A DNA stretch of 54,845 nt, taken from Lachnospiraceae bacterium (GTDB lineage Bacteria; Bacillota_A; Clostridia; Lachnospirales; Lachnospiraceae). Shown piece after piece: positions 27,029-34,843 of this stretch. The notes under the pieces are model-generated. The model was not told where the DNA came from. It saw only the letters and a program-made list of their open reading frames with translations, and did no database searches. The first letter of the stretch is position 1, and the number at the start of each line of letters is the position of its first letter. The translations under genes and the position numbers were made by a program. The stretch is taken from contig JAFQCI010000018.1 in the NCBI GenBank assembly GCA_017416505.1, positions 1 through 54,845 of the forward strand, written 5' to 3'.

Positions 27029-30000
27029 ATGGATACATCACCTGCGTTTCAAATTTTGGAGTGTGAACAAACCAAAGACAAGTCTGTGATTACCAATGCT
27101 TACCGTAAAAAGTTAGTAACCGTAAATCCTGAGGAAGACCCAAAAGGATTTATGGAGTTAAGAACTGCTTTTGAAGTGGCAGTAAAATACAGTGAAGAAG
27201 TTGAGGAAGAAGAAGGGGTAAAAATCCCGCAAACTCCTATGGAAATTTTTATAAAGAAGGTAGAGGATTTATATTTTTCCAAGGAAAACAGATTAAATCC
27301 GAAAGCTTGGGAAGATGTATTAGAAGAGGATGTCTGTGTTTATTTGGAAACAGCAGACGAAGCATTACGCCAGTTGTTAATTTTCTTTATGGATCACTTC
27401 CGTCTGACTCTTCCAGTATGGAAGGCCATCGACCAAAAAGTTGGTCTCGCTGGCAGAAGTGATGATTTTTACGAAGATTTTCCGGAGGATTTTGTCCGCT
27501 TTATTAAGAGTACACCATACGAAGAGAATTTCTTTCCTTTTGAGCTGATGGAAGGAGAAGATTTTAACCAGATTGATGATTATATAAGACTTTATTATGA
27601 CTGCAAGCATTATTTTGACTTAAGACAGCTTGATGAAGTAAAAACAGCATTAAAGCAAATGGACCAGATGACATTAGACCATCCATTTACTCACATAGAG
27701 AAATTAGGGCTTGCTCATTTGGAAGAAGATATGGATACCATGAACCGGGAGTTAAGCTATTTGGAAGCCTATGAGCCTAAGAATGAATTTATCTTATTCC
27801 ATATCGCATATTACTATTCGAAACAAGGAAAATGTGACCAGGCACAACCGATATTGGATAAGATTTTAGAAGATAATCCAAAACATTACAGTGCCCGTAA
27901 ATTGCGTTATGAATACTTTTTCCAGACTGGAAAATACAAAGAGGCAAGAAAAGGTTATCTGGACTTACTGGATTATGAAAATCATGACCCTGATTTGGTG
28001 GAAAAACTGCAAAAATGTAATGAAGTTATCATTCCGATTTTAGAAAAGGAATTTGAAGAAACTCATAATTACGAAGCTTTTATAGAATCTTGTTGGGCAT
28101 TGTTCCAAAATGACAGACAGGAGGAAGCATTGAAGAAATTAGAGGATTATCCGGAGAAAGAACGGAATCCTTTAAATTACGATAATATTTGCGGTAAAAT
28201 GTACGCTTCTTTGCAAAGATATGAGGAAGCACTTCCATATCTGTATCGTTGGAGAGAGGCATTAAAGCAGGTAGAAGATGATGGAACGGAGAAAAACACC
28301 AAGGAAATTAAGAAAATCCCATACTCTACCCTTATGATAGTAAATTGCTATATGGAACTTGGAAAAAAGAGCAAGAATCCAGACGAATACTTTGAAAAAG
28401 CCATGGCAGAAATGCCGAAGGATTTGAAAAAAGACGATGAGCATTATATGAATTATATGACGATGCGGGCATATATTAAGCTGACATTGCATGATTATAA
28501 TGCTTGTATTGAGATTTGTGATACGATTTTAAATATGGAGCCTCATAATATTTATGCCCATATCTATATGCAGGAAGCATTTTATGAAGTGCGTAATGGA
28601 CAAAATGTAGTAAATGAGTACCATTATTTGAAGGAATATGCTCCAGCCTATGTAAAATCCTATGAATTTGCAGCCAGAGTATTTTTTGCTTATGGACAGA
28701 ATGAGGATGTATTTAGTGTTGTAGAAGAAGCTAGAAAACGGGAAGTAGACAGCTTGTTGTTGGAGTTTTTGTATACTCGTTCCAAACGATACATTGTAGA
28801 TGAAGTATCAGAAATGCAGGAACTTACGGAAAAGTATAAGGAAATCGTTCATAAGATGGAAACCGAAGAAACGGACATTGAGGACCGTTTAGAAGTATAC
28901 CGGGAACAAATCTATCTTTATATGGATATGAAAGACTTTGATACTGCATTAAAACTATGCGAAAAATTGCTTCAAAATGACGAGGAAAAAGATAGGAATC
29001 TTTACTTAAAGGGTGATATTTTAAGACAGGATGGAAAATATAAAGATGCCTTAAAAATCTTTTTGGAATTGGATAGGAATTATCCGGATTATGAGATTTA
29101 TGCCTTTAATGCAGCACGTTGTTACCATGAAATGAATCAGCCGGATAAGGAAAAGCAATATCTGAAAAGAACCTTGTCCATTAACCCTCAACATCAGAAT
29201 GCAAACAGCCATATTGCAGATATATTGAAGAAGCAATTAAAGTCAAGCTGGGATTGGAATATGTTTCATGAAGCCCTTGAGTATGCCTCAAAACAGGTTG
29301 AGTTGCTGCCGAATTGCTATTACTTGATTGAGCGTGGATTATTATATCTAGATGCCGGAATGGTAGATTTGGCAAAACAAGATTTCCAGGCAGCTATGGA
29401 GGATGACCCGGAAGATTTGTATGCTTACAATAATATGGGATATGCCTTTGAACAAAACTGGGAATTGGAAAAGGCTTGTGAATATTATTTAAAATCTATG
29501 GAGTTAGTAAAGAATAAGGAAACAGGACTTCCATTTATCAATGCGGGGGATTCTTATAAGGCTCTTGGAAATTATGAAAAAGCCATGGAATACTATCAAA
29601 AGCGTCTGGAAATGTTTCCTAACAGTTCAGAATATGTTCTTCGTAAAATGGCAGAATGTGCGCACCGTTTAAGACATTTTGAAGATGCTCTCAAGTACTA
29701 TAATAGATTGGCTCCTTTGGTTAGTGATGAGGATGATGTGGAAGACGATACTTTATGTAAAGGCGATGTATACCTGGATATGGGAAGGGAAGAGGAAGCA
29801 CTTTCCTATTATCAAAAGTATGCCAGCAAATCCTTGCTGAAAAAGAAAAATACAGTAACCATAAAAGGGTTAAGACGTATGGCCAATTATTACGGTTATA
29901 ATAAAAATGACTGGAATAAGGCAAAAACCTTTGCCAAGAAGGCATGGGCTATGGCAAAATTGGAAGATGGCAATGATTATATTAACGCATTACTTACTTA

Positions 30001-30388
30001 TATGACTTGTAATTATTATCTAAATGATATTGAGGAAAATAAAAAGCTTTATGACAAAGCCGGAGATTATTTTGAATACTCCTGCAGGGGCGGTCGGCCA
30101 TCTTATCTTAATACGCCGGTTTATAAACCAATCAAATATCGTAGATTGTTTGATGTGGAATTTTATTGTGGAAATATCGAAGAAGCTCAAGCTTATCTTA
30201 AGGTAATGAAAGAAAGTCCACGTTGTGCAAGCTGTGATTATAGAAAATGTGTAGATGCCATGGAAGCAGAAATTATGCTTTACATAGCACAAAATAATAA
30301 AGATGCTGCCATGGAATTGATTCGGGAATTAAAAGAAATCAATCCAATCAGCCAGGAAGCAGAATTCTTTGAAACTTTATTGTCTTAA
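27029..30388 (+). CDS. Large TPR protein with degenerate J-domain-like N-terminus
   Basis: 1119 residues, soluble. Residues 1-60 (AFQILECEQTKDKSVITNAYRKKL, then GFMELRTAFEVAVKY) have the helix pattern of a J-domain, but the HPD tripeptide that activates Hsp70 is replaced (VNPEEDP). The remainder is at least a dozen tetratricopeptide-like repeats, for example NEFILFHIAYYYSKQGKCDQA, DLYAYNNMGYAFEQNWELEKA and GDSYKALGNYEKAMEYYQKR. The end has CASCDYRKC, a possible metal site. J-like/TPR proteins of this size occur in Lachnospiraceae, but their partner is unknown. It starts 33 bases after the 979-residue gene, so it is in the same operon. Confidence 0.82.
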   Translation: MDTSPAFQILECEQTKDKSVITNAYRKKLVTVNPEEDPKGFMELRTAFEVAVKYSEEVEEEEGVKIPQTPMEIFIKKVEDLYFSKENRLNPKAWEDVLEEDVCVYLETADEALRQLLIFFMDHFRLTLPVWKAIDQKVGLAGRSDDFYEDFPEDFVRFIKSTPYEENFFPFELMEGEDFNQIDDYIRLYYDCKHYFDLRQLDEVKTALKQMDQMTLDHPFTHIEKLGLAHLEEDMDTMNRELSYLEAYEPKNEFILFHIAYYYSKQGKCDQAQPILDKILEDNPKHYSARKLRYEYFFQTGKYKEARKGYLDLLDYENHDPDLVEKLQKCNEVIIPILEKEFEETHNYEAFIESCWALFQNDRQEEALKKLEDYPEKERNPLNYDNICGKMYASLQRYEEALPYLYRWREALKQVEDDGTEKNTKEIKKIPYSTLMIVNCYMELGKKSKNPDEYFEKAMAEMPKDLKKDDEHYMNYMTMRAYIKLTLHDYNACIEICDTILNMEPHNIYAHIYMQEAFYEVRNGQNVVNEYHYLKEYAPAYVKSYEFAARVFFAYGQNEDVFSVVEEARKREVDSLLLEFLYTRSKRYIVDEVSEMQELTEKYKEIVHKMETEETDIEDRLEVYREQIYLYMDMKDFDTALKLCEKLLQNDEEKDRNLYLKGDILRQDGKYKDALKIFLELDRNYPDYEIYAFNAARCYHEMNQPDKEKQYLKRTLSINPQHQNANSHIADILKKQLKSSWDWNMFHEALEYASKQVELLPNCYYLIERGLLYLDAGMVDLAKQDFQAAMEDDPEDLYAYNNMGYAFEQNWELEKACEYYLKSMELVKNKETGLPFINAGDSYKALGNYEKAMEYYQKRLEMFPNSSEYVLRKMAECAHRLRHFEDALKYYNRLAPLVSDEDDVEDDTLCKGDVYLDMGREEEALSYYQKYASKSLLKKKNTVTIKGLRRMANYYGYNKNDWNKAKTFAKKAWAMAKLEDGNDYINALLTYMTCNYYLNDIEENKKLYDKAGDYFEYSCRGGRPSYLNTPVYKPIKYRRLFDVEFYCGNIEEAQAYLKVMKESPRCASCDYRKCVDAMEAEIMLYIAQNNKDAAMELIRELKEINPISQEAEFFETLLS

Positions 30389-30413
30389 GTATAAAATGTG
30401 TAGTAATCTTTGA

Positions 30414-30499
30414 TGATTCACGAAGGAGTTGGTTTTTGTTTCCTATAGCGAATTTGCATGCAAAAACCAATAAGTAACTGTTCACGTGTGAACAGTTAC
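30414..30499 (+). repeat. Composite palindromic intergenic element, copy 2
   Basis: Same order as 13217-13300: ATGATTCA, then GGAGTT, hairpin A (TTGGTTTTTG / GCAAAAACCAA) and palindrome B at 30473-30499. Conservation is highest in the stems and the 3' half. The hairpin A loop differs (TTTCCTATAGCG against CTTCGCGTAGCG), keeping the pairing. It lies between convergent genes. Confidence 0.8.
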
Positions 30500-30546
30500 A
30501 AAACAGGAGTTAGGGAAATGAAATATTCTCTAACTCCTGTTTTTTG
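30500..30546. terminator. Bidirectional terminator between convergent operons
   Basis: A 14-bp perfect stem AAAACAGGAGTTAG / CTAACTCCTGTTTT with a T run on both strands. It can end both the plus-strand J-like/TPR operon and the minus-strand transporter operon. Confidence 0.88.
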
Positions 30547-30594
30547 ATATTTATTGTAGTTTGCAAAGCATCTTTAGTTTTTAGTCGTTTTACT

Positions 30595-31395
30595 TTATTC
30601 TTCTGCTAGTAAAGAGGCAGAAAAAGCGAATAATACTACCGCAACTCCTGGGGCAATGACAAGCCAGGGAGCCCGGAATAAGTATGCCTGGGCTTCGGAA
30701 AGCATTCTTCCAAGACTTGCCGTTGGGGGATTAATTCCAAGTCCCAGATAGCTTAAGCTGGCTTCTGCTAAAATAGCATTGGTAAATCCTACGCTAAAAG
30801 CAGACAGCAAAGTAGCCTTCGCATTGGGAAGAATGTGTTTTAGTACAATTCTTATGGTAGAGGCTCCCATAACACGGGAGGCTGTGATAAAATCCAGATT
30901 TTTAATTCTAAGGGCCTCTGCCCTGGCAACCCTTGAAAAACTTGGGATAAATACGATGGAAAGTGCAAAAATCAGATTCCGTTCTCCGGTGCCAAATAAA
31001 CTGATAAAGACCAGAGCAAGTAATATACTTGGGAAAGCAGTAATGCAATCCATAATTCGCATAAACACTTCATCAAAAATTCCACCAATGACACCGCTAA
31101 AAAGTCCAATCAGAGTTCCGGTAATACCACCGATTAAAATCGTGGAGATGGCACAAAATACAGTGTGCCGGCTACCAACGAGAATTCTGCTGAACATATC
31201 TCTTCCGAAGTTATCTGTACCAAGTAGATGAGTAAGACTAGGAGGAGAGAATTTCAAACGGGCATTCATTTCATTAGGGTCGAAAGGTGTATAAAAACAA
31301 CCAATCAGAACCAAAAGCAATAAAATTCCAAGTAAAAGGAATCCGATTCGTTTTTTGTATTTCATTTTTATACCCATGCATTTTGCAAGCTGCAT
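30595..31395 (-). CDS. Oligopeptide/nickel-type ABC transporter permease (OppC/DppC family)
   Basis: 266 residues from the ATG at 31395, preceded by AAAGGA; a longer frame to 31455 would overlap the end of oppB. N-terminal TM helix (IGFLLLGILLLLVLIGCFY), then FSPPSLTHLLGTDNFGRDMFSR, the OppC signature. Next come four to five more helices and the EAA loop around EALRIKNLDFITASRVMGAS. The protein stops at FAFSASLLAEE, about 15-20 residues short of usual members, whose ends continue with a GD-x-LRDALDP-like tail. It pairs with the OppB-like permease 17 bases upstream. No ATPase gene follows; the terminator at 30546-30500 closes the operon. Confidence 0.9.
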   Translation of the reverse strand: MQLAKCMGIKMKYKKRIGFLLLGILLLLVLIGCFYTPFDPNEMNARLKFSPPSLTHLLGTDNFGRDMFSRILVGSRHTVFCAISTILIGGITGTLIGLFSGVIGGIFDEVFMRIMDCITAFPSILLALVFISLFGTGERNLIFALSIVFIPSFSRVARAEALRIKNLDFITASRVMGASTIRIVLKHILPNAKATLLSAFSVGFTNAILAEASLSYLGLGINPPTASLGRMLSEAQAYLFRAPWLVIAPGVAVVLFAFSASLLAEE

Positions 31396-31411
31396 TTTTC
31401 CTTTCTGTGCG

Positions 31412-32371
31412 TCAATTTCTTTTGAAGGTGTCTTCCCTTCGCATTCTAGGGTCAACTATCATATAAAGAATATCAATGACTCCATATGCAATCATTACCA
31501 TGGAGGAAATAAAAACAATAATAGAAGATACTACAGGGTAATCACGGTTTCCGATGGAGGATACTAATAATCTTCCAAGTCCCGGAATATTAAATACCTG
31601 TTCCACCACAATGCTTCCTGCAAGCAAGTCCCCCACAATCATTCCCATAATGGTAAGTACCGGTATCAGGGCATTTTTAAGCACATGAACTGTTAAAATC
31701 CGAAAACTGCTTAGTCCCTTTCCTTTTGCAGTAATGACATAGTCCTGCTTCATCTGTTCCAAAATGGAAACCCTTAAAAATTTAACCACCATGGCAATTT
31801 TAGGGATGGAAACAGAAACTGCCGGAAGTATCATATAAGTAAAAAATTCCAGTTTGTTTTCTTCATAAGAAACATAATTTCCAACCTGTATCCAATTCAA
31901 AACCAGTCCGAAAAATATGGTTAATAAAATCCCTAGAAAAAATGGGGGAATGGACATAATCAACTGGGAAAAAACAGTGATAATGCCACTGGTTTTGGAA
32001 TGTTTTTTCCGCCCTGCCAGCATTCCTAAAGGAATGGAAATAGCAAGGGTGATGAGAAAGGAAAATGCCATTAATGTGAAGGTGATGGGAAGTCTTTCCT
32101 GAATCAGTTCATTGGCAGGAACCTGATAGGTGTAGGAAATGTTTCCTTCCTTTTCAAATAACCCTTTTAAAAAAGAGGAATAACGCTGAAGGAAGGGGTC
32201 ATTTAAGCCCATTTGTTCTTCCAACTCTTGAAGTCGTTCCTCCGTAACATTTGTCCCCAACATCGCCAAAGCGGGATTTGAGGGTATTTGGTCAAACAAA
32301 AAGAAGGTAACAAAAGAAACGACAAACAATGTAATAATGAGAGTAATGATTTTTTTTCCGATTCGTTTCAT
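31412..32371 (-). CDS. Oligopeptide/nickel-type ABC transporter permease (OppB/DppB family)
   Basis: 319 residues. First helix KKIITLIITLFVVSFVTFFLFDQIPSNPA, the long outer loop with ERLQELEEQMGLNDPFLQRY, and five further helices. The EAA-type loop VLRVSILEQMKQDYVITAKGKGLS contacts an ATPase, and the end reads YGVIDILYMIVDPRMRRED, as usual in the family. AGGAGG stands before the start. It forms the membrane channel with the OppC-like protein. Between it and the binding-protein gene lies a 156-bp palindromic element. Confidence 0.93.
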   Translation of the reverse strand: MKRIGKKIITLIITLFVVSFVTFFLFDQIPSNPALAMLGTNVTEERLQELEEQMGLNDPFLQRYSSFLKGLFEKEGNISYTYQVPANELIQERLPITFTLMAFSFLITLAISIPLGMLAGRKKHSKTSGIITVFSQLIMSIPPFFLGILLTIFFGLVLNWIQVGNYVSYEENKLEFFTYMILPAVSVSIPKIAMVVKFLRVSILEQMKQDYVITAKGKGLSSFRILTVHVLKNALIPVLTIMGMIVGDLLAGSIVVEQVFNIPGLGRLLVSSIGNRDYPVVSSIIVFISSMVMIAYGVIDILYMIVDPRMRREDTFKRN

Positions 32372-32407
32372 ATGTGTTACCTCCTGTTTTGAACATTTTT
32401 TTATTCC

Positions 32408-32563
32408 ATGATACTTACGAATTGCTACGCACTTTGTGCTTCCGCAATTCTAAAAACATTCGAAATCCGCCCTATTCGGGCTACTTTCTCATGTTTTGCG
32501 GGCCCCAAAGTCATACTTTTTCATGCAAGCATGAAAAGTATGACCTTTTGACCCTGGTATCAT
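32408..32563. repeat. MITE-like 156-bp palindromic element at the 3' end of the binding-protein gene
   Basis: The ends are inverted repeats ATGATAC (32408-32414) and GTATCAT (32557-32563). Inside are three hairpins: CGAATTGC...GCAATTCT near 32418-32450, GCCCTATTCGGGC near 32469-32481, and a long one GTCATACTTTTTCATGC / GCATGAAAAGTATGAC (32511-32543). The right end supplies the TGA stop of the binding-protein gene on the minus strand. A 20-base piece recurs at 5216-5235. Confidence 0.7.
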
Positions 32564-34122
32564 TTTATATAATATACCTTTGCCATATCCATAACGTAGA
32601 GTGGATAGAAGGTGTAGCCTGCAAGGTCGTTATCTAAAGCAACCAGTAAAGGTGGGTCCATAATATAGGCAGAAGCTGCTTCTTCGGTAAGGGCAGCCTG
32701 CGCTTCTTTATAGTAAGTTACCTTTTCATTGTCACTTATAGCAGCTACTGCTTTTTGGAATGCTTCATCGAAAGCCGGAGAGCTAAAGTTAATAAAGTTT
32801 TTGGAATTTCCGGTTTCGAATCGATATAGGATATCCTTTGGAGCCATGTTGGCATCCAAACCAATAATCGTAGCTTCATAATTTCTTCCTACATAAACTT
32901 CCTCCAGCCAGCTTTGCCATTCAATGGGTTCGATGGTTGCATTGATGCCGACGGCTTTTAGTTGTTCCACAATAACTTGTGCAGTATCCATATGGAACTG
33001 ATAGTTTGAAGGAACGGTAATAGTTAAATCAAAACCATTTTCATATCCGGCTTCTGCTAACAAAGATTTTGCTTTTTCTAAGTCATAAGAATATACAGAA
33101 TCTAAATCCTTATTATAGTATTTTTCAAATCCTGAAAACATGGAAGTGGAGATTTCTGTTCCCCTGCCGCCAGCTACCATAAGATTGATTTCCTCTTTGT
33201 TCATGGCGTAGCAGATAGCTTGACGAACTTTTACTTCACTTAATGGACCGGAGGCATTGTTTAAATAAAGTGCCTGAACCAGATTCATATGTCCTGCAAG
33301 AACCTGCATATCATTTTCCACAGCCAGAGCCTGGTCATCCGTCATATATGGGTAAACCTGGATGGTTCCTGATTTTAACTGGGTAACAGCCAAATCACTG
33401 TCTGCGATTACCTTGAATTCCACACGGTCAAGGTAGGCAGCATTTTCTTCGGACCAATAATTTTGATTTTTTTCTACGATATAACTTTCCAATGGAGAAT
33501 AAGATACGAATTGAAAAGGACCTGTTCCGGAAAGTTCTCCGGTTTTATCAGAGTCTTTCGGGATAATGGCGGTAGTCATGTAAGGAAGCATTTCGGAATC
33601 CGGCTGACTTAAGGTTACTTTTACCGTCTTTTCATCCATAATTTCTACAGATGCGAATGCAGCATAAGCAGAAGTAAGAGGTGCAGACTGCCCCTCTAAC
33701 ATTCCGGCGCATCGCTTTAAAGAATATTCGATATCCTCTACTGTAACAAGGTTTCCATTATGGAACTGGATGCCATCCCTAAGGGTGAAAACGTATTCTG
33801 TAGCATCCTCTGAAATGGTTACATCGCTTGCAACAGCAGGAACTAAATCGCCTTCCGGCGTAGGTTTTACCAAGCCTTCATAGACATTAAATAAAACTTC
33901 TCTGGTTCCTGCCGCTTCTACTAAATGTGGGTCAAGACTGTCGAGGTCCTGTTGAATTCCAACTACAACAGTGCCTCCGTAAGTTTTTTCTCCTGAAGAA
34001 TTATTAAGTTCAGAAGTAGCATCGTTTGACTGTGAATTCTTATCGCCAGAGCATCCGCTGAGTGCAATAGTACCCAAGGCAAACAATGTTGAGATTGTAA
34101 TGATTTTTTTAAATAGTCTCAT
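32560..34122 (-). CDS. Oligopeptide/dipeptide-binding lipoprotein (SBP family 5)
   Basis: 520 residues. Lipoprotein signal IITISTLFALGTIALSGCSGDKNS with lipobox LSGC, then an acidic linker. The family 5 substrate-binding fold follows: GGTVVVGIQQDLDSLDPHLV, VFTLRDGIQFHNGNLVTVEDIEYSLKR, TGPFQFVSYSPLESYIVEKN and VRQAICYAMNKEEI. It delivers peptides, nickel complexes or similar solutes to the OppBC-like permeases encoded next. AAAAGGAG precedes the start. The C-terminus (MAKVYYIK) is set by the palindromic element at 32408-32563. The promoter overlaps a GntR-type operator. Confidence 0.94.
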   Translation of the reverse strand: MRLFKKIITISTLFALGTIALSGCSGDKNSQSNDATSELNNSSGEKTYGGTVVVGIQQDLDSLDPHLVEAAGTREVLFNVYEGLVKPTPEGDLVPAVASDVTISEDATEYVFTLRDGIQFHNGNLVTVEDIEYSLKRCAGMLEGQSAPLTSAYAAFASVEIMDEKTVKVTLSQPDSEMLPYMTTAIIPKDSDKTGELSGTGPFQFVSYSPLESYIVEKNQNYWSEENAAYLDRVEFKVIADSDLAVTQLKSGTIQVYPYMTDDQALAVENDMQVLAGHMNLVQALYLNNASGPLSEVKVRQAICYAMNKEEINLMVAGGRGTEISTSMFSGFEKYYNKDLDSVYSYDLEKAKSLLAEAGYENGFDLTITVPSNYQFHMDTAQVIVEQLKAVGINATIEPIEWQSWLEEVYVGRNYEATIIGLDANMAPKDILYRFETGNSKNFINFSSPAFDEAFQKAVAAISDNEKVTYYKEAQAALTEEAASAYIMDPPLLVALDNDLAGYTFYPLYVMDMAKVYYIK

Positions 34123-34171
34123 ATTGTTACTCCTTTTTTAATATTTCTCCCATTATTTAATTGTCTTATAC

Positions 34172-34200
34172 ATTGTATACAAGAAAAAATAAAATGGCAA
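34172..34200 (-). promoter_or_regulatory. Promoter and GntR-type operator (site 2) of the transporter operon
   Basis: On the minus strand TTGCCA (34200-34195), a 17-base spacer and TACAAT (34177-34172). The palindrome TTGTATACAA (34173-34182) overlaps the -10 box. It is identical to the decamer at the start point of the ispE-gntR operon, which suggests repression by that GntR protein. Confidence 0.6.
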
Positions 34201-34231
34201 GTATCTTTTTTGGTACAAGCATATTAAAGAC

Positions 34232-34343
34232 AAAAAAATAAGGAATCAGGGGGAGCTGATTCCTTACATGAGGGGAGTATAAATAATTAATAAGGGGTTA
34301 TATAGTGTGTGCATAGAGATTAATTTCCGAACATCTCTAACAC
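34232..34343 (-). ncRNA. Candidate small RNA with C-rich single-stranded motifs
   Basis: On the minus strand, a promoter at 34378-34350 would start a transcript near 34343. It begins with a hairpin (TAGAGAT / ATCTCTA plus outer GTG/CAC), then an unpaired A/T-rich stretch holding ACCCCTT and ACTCCCCTC. It ends in a 10-bp perfect terminator stem (AAGGAATCAG / CTGATTCCTT on either strand) with CTCCCC in the loop and seven T. Total about 112 bases, no ORF with a ribosome site. Promoter, folded body, C-rich anti-Shine-Dalgarno strings and terminator resemble the RsaE/RoxS class of Gram-positive small RNAs in design, not in sequence. Confidence 0.6.
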
Positions 34344-34349
34344 AAGATT

Positions 34350-34378
34350 ATTATAGTACAGTGAATTAAAAAAAGCAA
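34350..34378 (-). promoter_or_regulatory. Promoter of the candidate small RNA
   Basis: On the minus strand TTGCTT (34378-34373), a 17-base spacer and a perfect TATAAT (34355-34350). Confidence 0.65.
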
Positions 34379-34597
34379 TAATAAAATTATTGAAAAAAGT
34401 AATAAAAATTTTAGAAAAATAGGGTAAATGTACTCAAAAATGAAAGAAAATCGTAATATTTATGGGAATGATTGGTCAATAATTACAAAATCGAAGGAAT
34501 AAATTGTGAAATATATGTATACATTAAGGATAATATACCTAAAATAAGAAATATATGGTTCTAAAATCAGGGGATTACGTTGCAAGTAAGAGTAAAT

Positions 34598-34740
34598 GTT
34601 ACTGTACAGACAGCACCAAAACACTTGCTGTTTTGGTGCGTAAGAACGAGATTCAGGAGTTCGCAGGCTCCTTTTGCGAAGCAAAACTCTAAATGAGCCT
34701 GCGAATCGTTACTGTTCACGAGGCACGAGTGAACAGTAAC
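34598..34740 (+). repeat. Composite palindromic element, 143 bp, third family member
   Basis: The ends are inverted repeats GTTACTGT (34598-34605) and ACAGTAAC (34733-34740). It contains three hairpins: GCACCAAAAC / GTTTTGGTGC (34613-34639), TTCGCAGGCTC / GAGCCTGCGAA (34660-34705), and GTTACTGTTCAC / GTGAACAGTAAC (34708-34740). The string ATTCAGGAGTT before the second hairpin is also found before hairpin A at 13217 and, with a small insertion, at 30414. The remaining bases of the 34379-34597 gap are AT-rich, with nothing recognised. Confidence 0.75.
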
Positions 34741-34779
34741 GAGTAAATTCTTACAACTAACATAAAGTTGAAAATTATA

Positions 34780-34809
34780 TTGACGTAGTAGTTCTTTTTG
34801 GGGTATATT
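34780..34809 (+). promoter_or_regulatory. Promoter of the zinc-ribbon protein gene
   Basis: TTGACG (34780-34785), an 18-base spacer and TATATT (34804-34809), 35 bases before the start codon. Confidence 0.6.
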
Positions 34810-34843
34810 AAAGTTATCATTTATGATAAGGAAGGGGATTGGA

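Noticed and set aside
30779..31231. 150-residue plus-strand frame inside the OppC-like gene
   Set aside because: Antisense shadow of a clear permease gene; no start signals and no recognisable protein features.
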